The notes under the pieces are model-generated. The model had not been told where the DNA came from, made no database searches, and saw only the letters and a list, made by a program, of their open reading frames with translations. Made by a program: the position numbers and the translations under genes. From assembly GCF_963678635.1 (NCBI RefSeq), contig NC_087068.1, positions 11,910,027-11,974,026 of the forward strand: 64,000 nt of DNA. Reading direction: 5' to 3'. Below are positions 29,058 to 46,752 of the stretch, in pieces; position 1 is the first letter of the stretch; the number at the start of each line of letters is the position of its first letter. Source of the stretch: Symsagittifera roscoffensis. Taxonomy: Eukaryota > Xenacoelomorpha > Acoela > Convolutidae.

Positions 29058-29981
29058 CCTTGTTTGAGTTTTCAAAATGGACACTTTTCAAACTGGAAAA
29101 AATTCCGTTTATAGAGAAAGCGTTTCCACCCACACATCGCCCCATTTAATTTTTTATCTTTACAAAATTCATTATTTCATGAAACTTTTTTCCCGTGTTG
29201 CAAAACTGGTATTTTGTTTTCTCTGATATTTTGTTTCCAAAATCACTTCGAGGTAAATATTGAAATAATTCAAAATACTGTTTTTGCAAATCATGTTAAC
29301 AGGTGCTCTTCTTGCTCACTTTACCTGTTTGACCAAACGAAAAGAACTCAAGATGATGATTCGAAAAACAACAGAGCGTACAAGAATGATCAGAAAACTC
29401 GAACAAGCAATGATGGTCTATCCCGGATTCTTTTATAAAAAATGAAGGGTTGTGCTTTATTTTGTGAGCTTAAAAGAAACAATCCCATTCTCCAGGTTGT
29501 TGAGCAGATATCTAAAAGTGCAAAATTTATGCGTTTTTGAAAAAAGAGTCCTGCAAATAATCAGTGTTCTCTATTAAGAAAATCTTTTAAAAAATGACTG
29601 GAGTTGTCAATCAATTACTTTTAGAGAAATCTTACACCATATTCATTGCTTTTCAATACTTGGAAAGACTGTCAATACTGGAGAAACGCTTCATTTTCAT
29701 TAAAGTTTCTCTCATTTCAAATCTCAAAGAATCATGCACATGAAACACAACAAAACTACTACCACATTTTTGAGCTTTTTTTTCTCAAAAAGTTTGGGTA
29801 AATACGTTACGCTTGTGACGCACATGCCTCATGGATCCAATTATAGTAACCAAATTTTTAAGAGCGAATACTAGAGACTCCCATTCAAACTAGTTATTGT
29901 TTTTTCCAGTTTTTTAGAGAATTTTTGTTCCGACTTTTGTAACGAAAGTAACGGAATATTTGTGCTCGTGGTGGTTTTTTT
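29058..29981. other. Spacer between the two duplicated blocks, no gene seen
   Basis: AT-rich DNA with short frames only. The 74-codon frame at 29214-29438 has no recognisable motif. Confidence 0.4.
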
Positions 29982-30453
29982 CTTCAGACAAATTTCGATT
30001 TTTGACTAACCATTTTTAAGGGATTTCCTTAAAATATTCTTCGAAAGGTATTGTTGTCTTGAGCTTAATTTTGAAAAGATATTTCACCTGTGATCATTTT
30101 TTGTAAGGTTATGGGGGTTTAAAGATTGCCATTTATGCTAACTTGGGACAATTTACGCGCAATGTTTTTCGCGCTATTAACGCGTGAGCGGAGATTTAAT
30201 CCGTCTTAGAAATCGTTTCAAACTGGTTGTTGAAGGTAGCTTATTTTCCATTATTAAACTGCTACTGAACGCGAAATCTATCACCGTGTACTTTATATGG
30301 CTTGTAGAGAGATATTTTTCACAAAAAATCTCAAATTTAAATTGGTTTTCATTTTATTATATTACATCTAATTTTCCCATCTTACTACTGCTCCATATAA
30401 CCTTCAAAGGCAGTCGGAACATTCAAGACTTCGCCCTGATACGAGCAGTTTTG
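29982..30453 (+). repeat. Diverged duplication, copy 2
   Basis: Direct-repeat partner of 28634-29057, about 1.35 kb downstream. It carries extra sequence near 30330-30385 compared with copy 1. A 132-codon frame begins inside it at 30184 but is not conserved in copy 1, so I do not treat it as a gene. Confidence 0.8.
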
Positions 30454-32037
30454 TTTGTATATATTGAAGCGAGCGTACATCCACGACCACAACTTTTCTT
30501 CCTTCTGAGGTCTTCTCAAGGTAAGAGTCTTCCCAGATTGACCAAGTTAAGATCTTTCACGCCATCCTTTAATTCGTATTAAATTTGCAAAACGCGGAAT
30601 GTTAAATCAATTCTGATCGGCTGGAAAATCCTTATTTAGAGCCACGTTATCATATCTCCCCCGAACGGCTTTTTTTGGGGGGAGGAGAGTGTTAATTTGG
30701 TCCCAAAACTCTTATTTCTCGTGGTTTTTGTTCGTCAGCTGTAATCTTTGAACCAGTTCTAACGTTTCTGCGCAGATTTTTCTCAATATCCTCCATTAAA
30801 AATGCTCAAAATTTTCCAATTAAAAAATGGACTAGACGTTTATATTCAAGATAGCGTTTTACTTAGAACTGCTTTTGTAGCAGTCTTTAACTTTAATTTG
30901 TAAGTTCGTTTAAAACAAGTAATCGCTTTTTTTCTGATGTTATAAGTTCTTGAGTAGGTTTGTACGACAATAATACTTGTGGCAAACAGCAACCAGTATC
31001 GTTGTTGCCCTAATACAAGAAACATTGCATGATAAAGTAATATAATCAGCGGAACAGAACTTTTGTTTTTTAATATTTGCATAGAACGATCTTAATTGAA
31101 ACGCAGTTCGGTACAAAAAAATTTAAAAAGCGATTAAACTACTGTTAAAGACGCAAGTTACTTGAATTTAAAACTCTATATTTTGCCCTTTTAGTTGTGG
31201 TGGTATAGTTTTCATCAGATCAGGAAAAAAATATCGATTCTTAGTAATTTTTTTCTGGTTTTTCAAACTTCAAAGTTGCGCAAAATCATTTTCATTTGAC
31301 TTTTTATAACTCGAAAAGAAAGAGCTTATACGTTTCTAGAGAATTATAACTTTTATTGAAACATTAGCGCTATTAAATATGACTTGCATTTTTCAAAATT
31401 GCTTTCACTGATTAAAAATTTTTCGTGAATTGAATTCAATCGATGCAGTATATTGGGGTTTAATTTATGCCATCACAAAACTCGACCGTGCTTAAAGTAA
31501 CCGCACCAAGTAAACCGAGCAAAGATTTCTATATTACACCAAAAATAATTTTGCAAAATACACCAGAAAAACTTAGGAGTGAAAAATCATTAACGTCAAT
31601 TTCTATCCTTTCATCGAGCTGCAAAAAGAGTCCTTTTTAAAGCAATTAGAAAAAAAATTCAAGCAGCACAAAAGAACAAAGATTGTCGGTAACTGTGCGA
31701 GTAGCCCAGAATGTAACGACGATAGTAGAAAAAAAATACAATTTATTTTCAAAGTTGTTTCGTTTAAAAGGATCAGAACAAAAAACTAGCGATTAGGCAT
31801 ATTCGACAACCAAGATGAAATAAACAAATTGCGCAGTAATTTTTATAGCAATATAAGTCGAAAATTTTACAAACTCAGAAAAACTTCAAAAATTGTATTC
31901 GTTTTTTGCAGTCTTTTGAATTTTTGAAGCTTTTGATTCCAAAAAGGCGCTTAAAAAGCAAATGACTAACATTACTTGATTAAAATCAACTTTTCACGGC
32001 CTAAATTAAGCTACTTTAAGCTGATAACTTATTAATA
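30454..32037. other. AT-rich intergenic DNA, no gene seen
   Basis: Nothing beyond short frames and homopolymer runs; a G-rich spot (GGGGGGAGGAG) lies near 30677. Confidence 0.4.
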
Positions 32038-32240
32038 TCAGCAATTGTATGCTTGCTCGCTTGCTTTATTCGCTCGAATAAATTTACTTTTTTTAAATAT
32101 CGTTCGAATCACGACTGGAAGAACTATAGTATTATTTATCACTTTACTCATTTTGATGATTATTTGTGGTTGTGGTGCCTGACTTTGTTTGGAAAGCAAT
32201 AAAAATAAAACACTCCCGAATACAAACTTTCCACTTTTTT
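32038..32240 (+). repeat. Dispersed repeat family, forward copy
   Basis: Matches the 39-kb copies in order: GTATGCTTGCTCGCTTG, TTCGAATCACGACTGGAA, TATCACTTTACTC, GATGATTATTTG, then CTCCCGAATACAAA. Divergence is high. No coding content. The reverse copies at 45.8, 46.2 and 58.8 kb belong to the same family. Confidence 0.65.
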
Positions 32241-35025
32241 CAAACAATCGGATTAACAACATCAACAACATTAAGCAAAAACAATTAGAAAATAGTACTA
32301 AGACAGTTAGAAAACCACTGAACATAGATTAAATAAACATCGGCAAAATGTAAATAAACAGGTTCTGGAATGTGTTTTTGATAAATTTTCTAAGCTGTAA
32401 AAATTTGTGCAGGCATGTTTCTTTTGCAAAAACTTTTTGTAGTCAGTATAAATATTTTTGCGGAATTTTTGAAACCGTAATATAATGTTGAAATTTGACT
32501 TGTTTTCGTTTTGACATTGGTATATTTTTTGTCATTAAAAAAGTCAGAGTACTTTTGACAGCTTTCAAAAACACCGCCAAATTAAAATTAAACAGATTCT
32601 GAACTCTGGTAGTGGAATGTGTCTTGATAACTTTTCTAAACCTAAAATCCAATTACTGGGTAAGGTTTGAAACTGAGGTACTGGAGAAAAGACAATAAGT
32701 AGTTTTCTGTTGGAAGTCTTCGGTGTAAGTTTTTTTAAACTTAAATTTAACAAGTGCATAAAATAGCATTTATGATATATTACCGGAGGCCAGTCAAAAG
32801 AAACTGACCCACGAACATAACCAGTCTAAAAGCAAAAGCAAAAACAAACATCTGGCGGATCATTAAAAAATTATTTTGCAGCTGTAAATTTATCCGTTCA
32901 ATATCGCAAATAATTTTTTTACAAACACTTTTTCCCTTTTCTAGCGCACTCTTTGTCGCAAGAGAAGACTCATTTTTATAGAAAACCTTCAGCAAAACAT
33001 TTTTTTTTTGATTTCGGAAACCAAACCACCAAGCTTGAACTGGGCTTGAACTAATAATAAGTGCTTCAGAGAACTTGCATTCACTCCAAACACTTAATAG
33101 GTTGAAATAAGTTTTTTAAATACGACTTCATTTAATTAGTTGATAAAGCTCCTGAACCATTCTACTCAGCGTGTGTCCTCCTCAGTAGCCAGTTAGTTAA
33201 ATCTTCGAACACATTGATGTTTAAAAAATTAGGATATACAAATTAATCTATCAAGCCACGTTACATTACAAAACGATTTCAAAGGGTTTCATTTTCGTGA
33301 GTGTAACTTTTTGTGGTCATAAAACGTGAAAATTTACGATTTTTTTATTTTACAAATTTTGAGAGTCGGAATTATTTTTTTTGCATCATATAAAACCAGA
33401 TTAAACTTCTCTCTACGCTAGGTGGAAAATTCAGTATATCTGCTCAAAAAAATAAATGTGAGTTTTGCCATATTGTGAAAACTTGTTTGAGCTATTTCCT
33501 GTATTTTTCAATATTTTCTTTTTAATATTTATGCAAATAACGCATTTTTTACACTCAAAGATCAAAAGTTAAGCCAAAATTACGTTTTTTTGGCAAAAGC
33601 GCATGATTATTTAAATGAGCCGGCGTTTTAGAACAAAGCCTAGATGAAAGCTTGACTCCTAGAAATTGATTTTGATATAGTGAATATAAATCAACATACA
33701 TTGACCGAAGTTATTTTCAAACCGGAATGGTCGAGCGATGTCCCTTTTGTCTTTTTAGGCTAAACTATGCCCAAATACGAACTAATTGGTCGAGTATTGC
33801 CTGCCTTCAATCGTTCTGGTTAAAACTGAATTTGGTTAGAGCTAAATTATAAGTTTTGTTTGGATGGGAAACAAATAGCCTCCAAACCAAGCTGTTTTTT
33901 AACAAAGTATTTCACTTCTGCATGATTTAGTGTTTCATATTGACAACCAAAAGTTCAACTCAGCAATTTACTTTCAATAAGAAAATTCTAAAATTACCCA
34001 TGTAACTCTGTAGGAACCCTTAGGTGTCATTTTTAAAATTCTATCATGCCAATACTTTGCTGGGAGCAATTTGTCGAAATTGAGTGTTGTTCAATGTAAC
34101 ACTCTGCAAACGTCTGTAATTGACTAGAAATTCCTTTTCATTTTTTATGACGTAAAGTTTTAATGACTAATATTCGAACCTGCTTGGCTCATGGTTCCAT
34201 AGTTTTTGACCAATTATTTGACGATGTTCAATCCATAACTTGAACCCATTCAGTCCATGATTTGACTAATGTGTGCCTTTGTTTCGACAAAAAATTTCGT
34301 TCAATTTTCTCCGAGCGAGTAACGAATATTGTTCAACTATTTTGGTCAAATCACTTCGAAACTTATGCAACTTCCTACCCGAGGAAAGCACTCTTCGAAA
34401 AAAATTTTATAAGGCAGCAACAAGTTTTAAAGGTGAGTCTTATGTAGGTCTTCCGCTGAAGTGCTCATAGCTCGAAACGTAATTATTCAACGATTGTACA
34501 ATAGTGAAGCTATTTCAATTGTATTTCGGATATAAAATCTAATTCAAGCGTGTTTTTTTTTATCCCAAAATGTATTTCAAAACTTTTTTCCAAAATGTAT
34601 TTCAAAAGTGGATTATAAAAATTCAATATACTTTTGCTGACTTTTTGTGCTCAGGGAAGAGTGATTTTATTTCTAATTCCTCTGATTGAAGATTTAGACA
34701 ACTGGGAAGATTTAAGGATTATGCTGGTTTTTCTCCCGCAATTAATTTCATTAAAAAACTCACAAAAAAACCGAGTGTATTATCGTAGTGAATGTTTATT
34801 GGTATTGTAATTTGGACTCTAAAAATTAAAAAATTCTTCAAAAAAGTGTCCAGAAAAACTGACTGATCAACATAAATTGTTAACTAAAAGCGCTTTTTGA
34901 TCTATTTTTTTTCGTTTAGCCTTTGTGTGAAAAAGTTTATTCATTTCAAAAACTACGAAACATCTTAATGAAATCTAAAATCAATAGGAGTTGTTTTCAT
35001 TTTGATGAAGCAAAACAGCGTTTCT
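32241..35025. other. AT-rich intergenic DNA downstream of the tubulin gene
   Basis: No supported gene. A small forward frame near 34273-34432 is followed by a good splice-donor match (AAAGGTGAGT at 34429-34438), but without an acceptor, start or recognisable protein I leave it uncalled. Confidence 0.4.
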
Positions 35026-35031
35026 TTTATT
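35026..35031 (-). terminator. Possible poly(A) signal of the tubulin gene
   Basis: AATAAA on the minus strand about 415 bases after the tubulin stop codon. It is the clearest canonical hexamer I saw downstream; in such AT-rich DNA it could be chance, and a non-canonical closer signal is possible. Confidence 0.25.
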
Positions 35032-35446
35032 TTTATACAAGTTTTAAAGCGCTAACTTGTGTTTTTTGCGAGTGCTTTTAATATGCTTCCAACATACAAT
35101 TTATGATAACTTGCGTTAGCCATTTCATTTTTAGGCACGTAAGTAAAATTAGACATTCGTTTTCAATTTAAAAAGAATTTCTAAGTCTTCTCAGGTATTC
35201 TTTGTCAAAAGAAAAACTCAATTCAACTAGTTTTTTCTTGCTTTCAAGGCTTCTCAGCTATATCACCTATTTTCATATCTACGAAAAAAGAAGCCTTTTC
35301 GAATTTTTTTTGGAAATCTTGGTTTCTCTTTTTTTTGTTTCATTTTTGCAATAGTTATTGTTACTCATGTGGTTTGCATCATAACTGGTTGGTTATAATT
35401 AAAACACAAATAGCAGTAATAATACATTATAATAATATTATGACAG

Positions 35447-41223
<5,777 letters not shown>

Positions 41224-42099
41224 TTTGTTGAAATTGGTAAAGAAGATAGTCTTTGTCAAAGAAATTGGTAGAAAATTGTTAAGTTGTTAAAAGTAGCCTT
41301 AGTGCGACTAGCTGTTGTAAACTCAAATCGAATAATAAGCACTACCCAATACCCAGAACTATTGTAACAACGCAGTACTTGACAGCAGGGTATTTTGCCC
41401 AAATAGCCGTTCCCACTTTTCCCACGTTTAATTCTTAAACCCTTGCAGTGTTATCTCGCATAAGTCAGAGGTTAACTTGCTTATACGTTGTTACAGAATA
41501 TTACAAAGCATTCGTGTATTGCCGTTTAAGGAGGAAAATGAACTCTTTAATTCTACAAGGAAGTCAAAACTTAGAAAACACGATTTCCTGAGCTGGGCTT
41601 AAAGTATTTAATCAAATCTACTATTGACAGTATGAAGGTACAACTTTTCAAGCTTTCATAACATGCAATGGTATACATTCTTCAAATAACAACACAGTTT
41701 TATAGTTTGACTCAACAACTTTTTCCCATATTTACAAGAATTTTCCAGAACAAAAACAGGAAAAAATTAAAAGATGTATTTTCATATCTGCATCTTTTTT
41801 TTATTTTTCACAACAATTTTTTGCCATAAAAAAATTTGGCAAAATTAGAAATTAGGTGCCAAGATGATTCAGTCATGTATTGAACTTCAAAATTGCTAAC
41901 TTGAACTCAAAATCAAACAAGACTGCTCGATCAAGGCGAAGTCGTGAGGGTTTCGACTGCGTTAAAAAATAGACTAAATTTAAAAAAAAATTTTTGATGT
42001 TTTTTTTTCTAAAATAATGCCGTCACACGCTATGTAAAACATAAGTTGAAATATTTCGCATATAGCAAACTATTAAATGGACCAAAGAGCACCCGCGCC
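41224..42099. other. Upstream region of the tubulin gene
   Basis: It should hold the promoter and 5' UTR. I see no convincing TATA box at a sensible distance and no other gene. Confidence 0.4.
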
Positions 42100-43788
42100 G
42101 GAGTTCCATGGATAATAATCGATTATAATTGAAAATTGTTGTCTAAAATGTAGTCATTATAATCCATTATTGTTGCAAATTTAGACCACGAAATCGTTTA
42201 TATTGTCAATATAATCGATTAATTTCAAAAAAAAACAATCCATTAAAATCCATTATAACTGATTATAATCCATTTAAAATCCATTTTATTGATTATAACG
42301 GATTATAATCTTTACAATTTCTTGCTAAATTATTCGCAAAACTTGCAATCTTCCTGCGTTACTCACGGCTTACTCGCAATCTAAACCTACTCAAATTAAC
42401 CCCCCTCACTTTGCCCCACATCCCCATTTGCCCCCTCCCCTCACACCCGCATTTAAACATATAAACAACGTCCCTACTTTTATCACTACGCCCACCCACT
42501 TGCCCCCACCCACCCACTTGAGCCCACCCACACCCCTTTCCCCAATTTTTTTACCACGCCCACATTCAGTAAACAGGGGGGAGGTTTAAACTAAGATAGG
42601 AGGAGGGGGGCTAAACTGAGGAGGGGTCAACCGGGTCAGGGATTTGGGTTAAACTGACGAGGGGTAAGCTGTGAGGGGGGGGGGGGTAAACTTGGGAAGG
42701 GGGTTGTTAAAAAGGTAAAAAGGTGATGGAGTTTAAGAATTATATCAAAAGTAGAGAAAACTTGAATAAATAAAATCGTAGTTGCAATGTTAAAAATTAT
42801 GAAACGTAATACGTAGCAACTGCACGACACAGGAGATGAGATAACTTTGAAATAAATTAGGAAAATTCGTGAATTATTCTCAAAAAATACATTCCCGCAT
42901 CCAGTTTTGAGCGTAAATAATCAATTATAATATGATTTTAGTACCAGTCTTCGAAAACTTGAGAAACAATTGATTTTTAAAATTTAATAGCCGATTATAA
43001 TATCTCTTTTTGAAATCAAATATAATCAATTATAATACATTATAAATCGATTATAATCCATTATTTTTATCCGAATTTCTGATTCATTATCAGCACACTG
43101 ATTCAATATCAGCACCAACAAAATATCAGCGCACTGCTTTTTTTCATGATTTGTATAGAAGAGTTAAATTTCACCTATTGCGGGATTCTTTCAACTAATA
43201 TGAAGGAACCTCTATGAAACTTTTGTTTTGTGGTAAAACTTTCTGTTCAGATAAGCCAAAGAGTGACAAGAGATCTCCGTTTTAAAAAAATTTGCCAAAA
43301 AAAAACATTTACATCTCTTAATAATAGTTTATAATAGTTTATAGGAGATTATAGGAGATTATAAGAGATTTTTTGGAAAAAATTAAAATCAATTAAAATT
43401 GATTATAATTTATTATAATGTCACGAAAAATTCTAATGATAACGAATGATAAATTCGTTATCATTCTAATGGGTTATAAATAGTTAAACATCTAATTTTG
43501 GCGCTTATAATCAATTATACGTTTGGTAAAATTACAATTATAATTGTATTATAATCAATGATTTTGTCTTTTTACTGAGTGCGGGTTATAATCGATTATA
43601 GTCTTTTATAATGAATTATATTGATTGAAATTTTTTTTTGGTTATAATCCATCTTCAATGGATTAAATTGATATAAAAAATACTAAGATTATAACCCTTT
43701 TTTTATGGATTACAATCGATTATTTTTGGAATTTTATAGATACTGACTATAGAATGACAATATAATCGATTATTATCCATGGAACTCC
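42100..43788. mobile_element. Non-autonomous element with 28-bp terminal inverted repeats
   Basis: 42100-42127 and 43761-43788 are perfect inverted repeats (starting GGAGTTCCATGG, ending ATCGATTATA). The inside is packed with degenerate palindromes of the ATTATAATCGATTATAAT type. No transposase frame is present, so this looks like a MITE or foldback-type element. The base pairs outside the arms match in part, so target-site duplications cannot be fixed. Confidence 0.7.
42399..42720 (+). repeat. Pyrimidine-rich to purine-rich strand switch
   Basis: The plus strand is dense in C tracts to about 42560 (ACCCCCCTCACTTTG, TTGCCCCCACCCACC) and dense in G tracts from 42574 (CAGGGGGGAGG, GTGAGGGGGG). 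G tracts are thus on opposite strands on the two sides. The C-rich half is absent from the duplicate at 43984, which starts within the G-rich half. Confidence 0.75.
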
Positions 43789-43983
43789 AGTGCGTTCAAG
43801 CCTCAATTCAATTTTTAATACGGATTATATTTCCGCTTGCTTTTTAAAAGCACCAAATAAAACGCGCGTTAATTGTTTCAAATTGGCAACCTTTGGAAAC
43901 CCCCACAACAAACAGAAAATGATCACAAGTGAAAAAACTTTTTCAATTTGAGCTCAGGACAACAATACTTTTGAATGATATAA
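42629..43983 (+). repeat. Tandem segmental duplication, copy 1 (1,355 bp)
   Basis: Runs from AACCGGGTCAGG inside the inverted-repeat element to TTGAATGATATAAAA beyond its right end. Near-identical to 43984-45303. Confidence 0.93.
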
Positions 43984-45303
43984 AACCGGGCCAGGGGTTT
44001 GGGTTAAACTGACGAGGGGTAAGCTGTGGGGGGGGGGGGATAAACTTGGAAAGGGGGTTGTTAAAAAGGTAAAAAGGTGATGGAGTTTAAGAATTATATC
44101 AAAAGTAGAGAAAACTTGAATAAAAAAAATCGTAGTTGCAATGTTAAAAATTATGAAACGTAATACGTAGCAACTGCACGACACAGGAGATGAGATAACT
44201 TTGAAATAAATTAGGAAAATTCGTGAATTATTCTCAAAAAATACATTCCCGCATCCAGTTTTGAGCGTAAATAATCAATTATAATATGATTTTAGTACCA
44301 GTCTTCGAAAACTTGAGATACAATTGATTTTTAAAATTTAATAGCCGATTATAATATCTCTTTTTGAAATCAAATATAACCAATTATAATACATTTTAAT
44401 CGATTATAATCCATTATTTTTATCCGAATTTCTGATTCATTATCAGCGCACTGATTCAATATCAGCACCAACAAAATATCAGCGCACTGCTTTTTTTCAT
44501 GATTTGTATAGAAGAGTTAAGCTTCACCTATTGCGGGATTCTTTCAACTAATATGAAGGAACCTCTATGAAACTTCAGATAAGCCAAAGAGTGACAAGAG
44601 ATCTCCGTTTTAAAGATTTTTGACAGAAAAAAACATTTAAATCTCTTAATAATAGATTATAATAGTTTATAGGAGATTATAAGAGATTTTTTGGAAAAAA
44701 TTAAAATCAATTAAAATTGATTATAATTTATTATAATGTCACGAAAAATTCTAATGATAACGAATGATAAATTTGTTATCATTCTAATGGGTTATAAATA
44801 GTTAAACATCTAATTTTGGCGCTTATAATTAATTATACGTTTGGTAAAATTACCATTATAATTGTATTATAATCAATGATTTTGTCTTTTTACTGAGTGC
44901 GGGTTATAATCAATTATAGTCTTTTATAATGAATTATATTGATTGAAATTTTTTTTTGATTATAATCCATCTTCAATGGATTAAATTGATATAAAAAATA
45001 CTAAGATTATAACCCTTTTTTCATGGATTACAATCGATTATTTTTGGAATTTTATAGATACTGACTATAGAATGACAATATAATCGATTATTATCCATGG
45101 AATTCCAGTGCGTTCATGCCTCAATTCAATTTTTAATAAGGAATATATATCCGCTTGCTTTTTAAAAGCACCATATAAAACGCGCGTTAATTGTTTCAAA
45201 TTGGCAACCTTTGGAAACCCCCACAACAAACAGAAAATGATCACAAGTGAAAAAACTTTTTCAATTTGAGCTCAGGACAACAATACTTTTGAATGATATA
45301 AAA
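43984..45303 (+). repeat. Tandem segmental duplication, copy 2 (1,320 bp)
   Basis: Starts AACCGGGCCAGG and ends GAATGATATAAAA. It includes a second copy of the right terminal inverted repeat (45079-45106, one mismatch) and about 190 bp of former flank, so the duplication happened after the element inserted. Small deletions account for the shorter length. Confidence 0.93.
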
Positions 45304-45800
45304 AAACTCCTTTAAAAATTGCTATTTTAAAAGTCGAAATTTGTCTGGCCCTTCATGTATTCATAAAAAGCTAGCTGCGACTCTCCCGATGTACAGCACA
45401 TTTTAAGAAACTGCGTATGATGTCACGACAGCACATTTCTGCTTAGCCGAAACGTAGAGAAACTAATTTTACGTTCCATTTGCTAGATCTATGTTTCATA
45501 ACATGATTCACAGGGATGCAAAAGCTAGAAAGAAATTTAGCTCAGCGCACACTGGCATTGCTTCTATTGTTGTTTTAGTTCGGTTCTCTTCCGGGTTCTC
45601 CTCCAACTAACACTCAGCTGTCGACTAAATTTTGAACATCACTTCCAAGTCATGTTCAGAAGTCAAGCGAGAAAAAATTATTGTTTGCAGAAAGGATACT
45701 GCAAACTATTACCTATCGAGGTAACCAACCTGTCGCTGCTGCTGCAGAACATAGCATCAGATCAGCTTTGAAAAGTTAAAAAAAAACAATTTATACATGC
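45304..45800. other. Intergenic DNA, no gene seen
   Basis: More GC-balanced than average (for example near 45590-45640) but with stops in all frames. Confidence 0.4.
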
Positions 45801-46076
45801 AATTAGCTGTTTTTGTTCCGACCATAGAAAATAGGGAGGAACTTTGTATTCGGGTGTGTTTTAGCTTTTTTCTTTTTTCTTTTTGTTTTCCACGCAAAAT
45901 CAGGTAGCAAATACATTCATTTGAGTAGGTTGAGTGATATATCATATTGAAGCCTTTTAAGTAGCGTTTCGAACCACATTTAAAAATTCCTAAAAGATTC
46001 TAGTGCCGAGAAAAATTGGTTTGAAATATTAGATTTTTCGTCTAATTTCGGGCGACGAAAGCCAACGAGCAGGTCT
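45801..46076 (-). repeat. Dispersed repeat family, fuller reverse copy
   Basis: Reverse-complement match to the 39.25-39.54 kb copy: GTTCCGACCAT, TTTGTATTCGGGTG, CGCAAAATCAGG, GAAGCCTTTTAAG, GAGAAAAATTGGTTTG, ending at CGAGCAGG. Confidence 0.75.
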
Positions 46077-46194
46077 ACTTATGCTTATTTTAAGCCGTTT
46101 ACAATAGCTTATTTATGCTCAATTTCGACAAAAAAACAGGTCAGAAAGTTTCTGAATCAAAACAAAAATTATCTGTTATTTATTCTTAATGTTA

Positions 46195-46410
46195 CTGTTG
46201 AGCTAGTTTTCTTCGACTTTTTGTTTTCCATGCATAGTCAAGTCAGACAAAAAATCATCAGTATTGGTCGATGATAAATGATATTGAAGCCCTTTCAGTC
46301 GTAATTCGAATGACATTAAGAAATTTTGAAAAAAAATCCTGAATTGAGAAAAACTAGTTTTTGATTCTTTGGTTTAATTTCGAGCTAATAAAGGCGAGCA
46401 GGCTAACAAT
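46195..46410 (-). repeat. Dispersed repeat family, partial reverse copy
   Basis: Aligns with the preceding copy from TTTTTGTTTTCCA through ATATTGAAGCC and GAGAAAAACTAG to GGCGAGCAGG, lacking the GTTCCGACCAT end. The partial-then-full order (read on its own strand) is the same as at 39 kb. Confidence 0.7.
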
Positions 46411-46429
46411 AGATTATTTTTGCATAATT

Positions 46430-46650
46430 TGCATAGTGCTAAGGCGTTCACTTTGCAATCGTCAGATTGTATACTCGAACCCATGCCATGGCAATGATAG
46501 CGTGTAAGGACGAGCTCTCACTTGACTTCTATCTTCAGGTCTACCACAGCCTGACCAAATTCGGCTGCAATAGTGGTACCACATGAAAGTTGTAGGCGCA
46601 AGAAAATGGCCTTGAGTCGTAAAAATTGAGCTTCGCACCTAGTCCGGAAT
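46430..46650 (+). repeat. SINE-like element with tRNA-Ala(TGC)-like head
   Basis: TAGTGCTAAGGCG (A-box-like) is followed by TTCACTTTGCAATC, which resembles the anticodon arm of tRNA-Ala(TGC), and by a weak B box (ACTCGAACCC at 46473-46482). The next 160 bases are GC-richer body sequence. The anticodon stem no longer pairs well, so this is a relic and not a working tRNA. Confidence 0.5.
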
Positions 46651-46708
46651 GTGGGGAGATAATACAAATGGGCTAACCTCGACAGGGCTGTTAAGGTCTA
46701 CTGATCGC

Positions 46709-46752
46709 TTCTCTGCGATTCGCAAGATCCTTCTCTGCGATTCGCAAGATCC
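46709..46752 (+). repeat. Perfect 22-bp tandem duplication
   Basis: Two exact adjacent copies of a unit that begins TTCTCTGCGATT and ends AAGATCC, just downstream of the SINE-like body. Confidence 0.95.

Noticed and set aside
30184-30582. 132-codon forward frame
   Set aside because: It lies in the second copy of the diverged duplication and is not kept open in the first copy; no motif.
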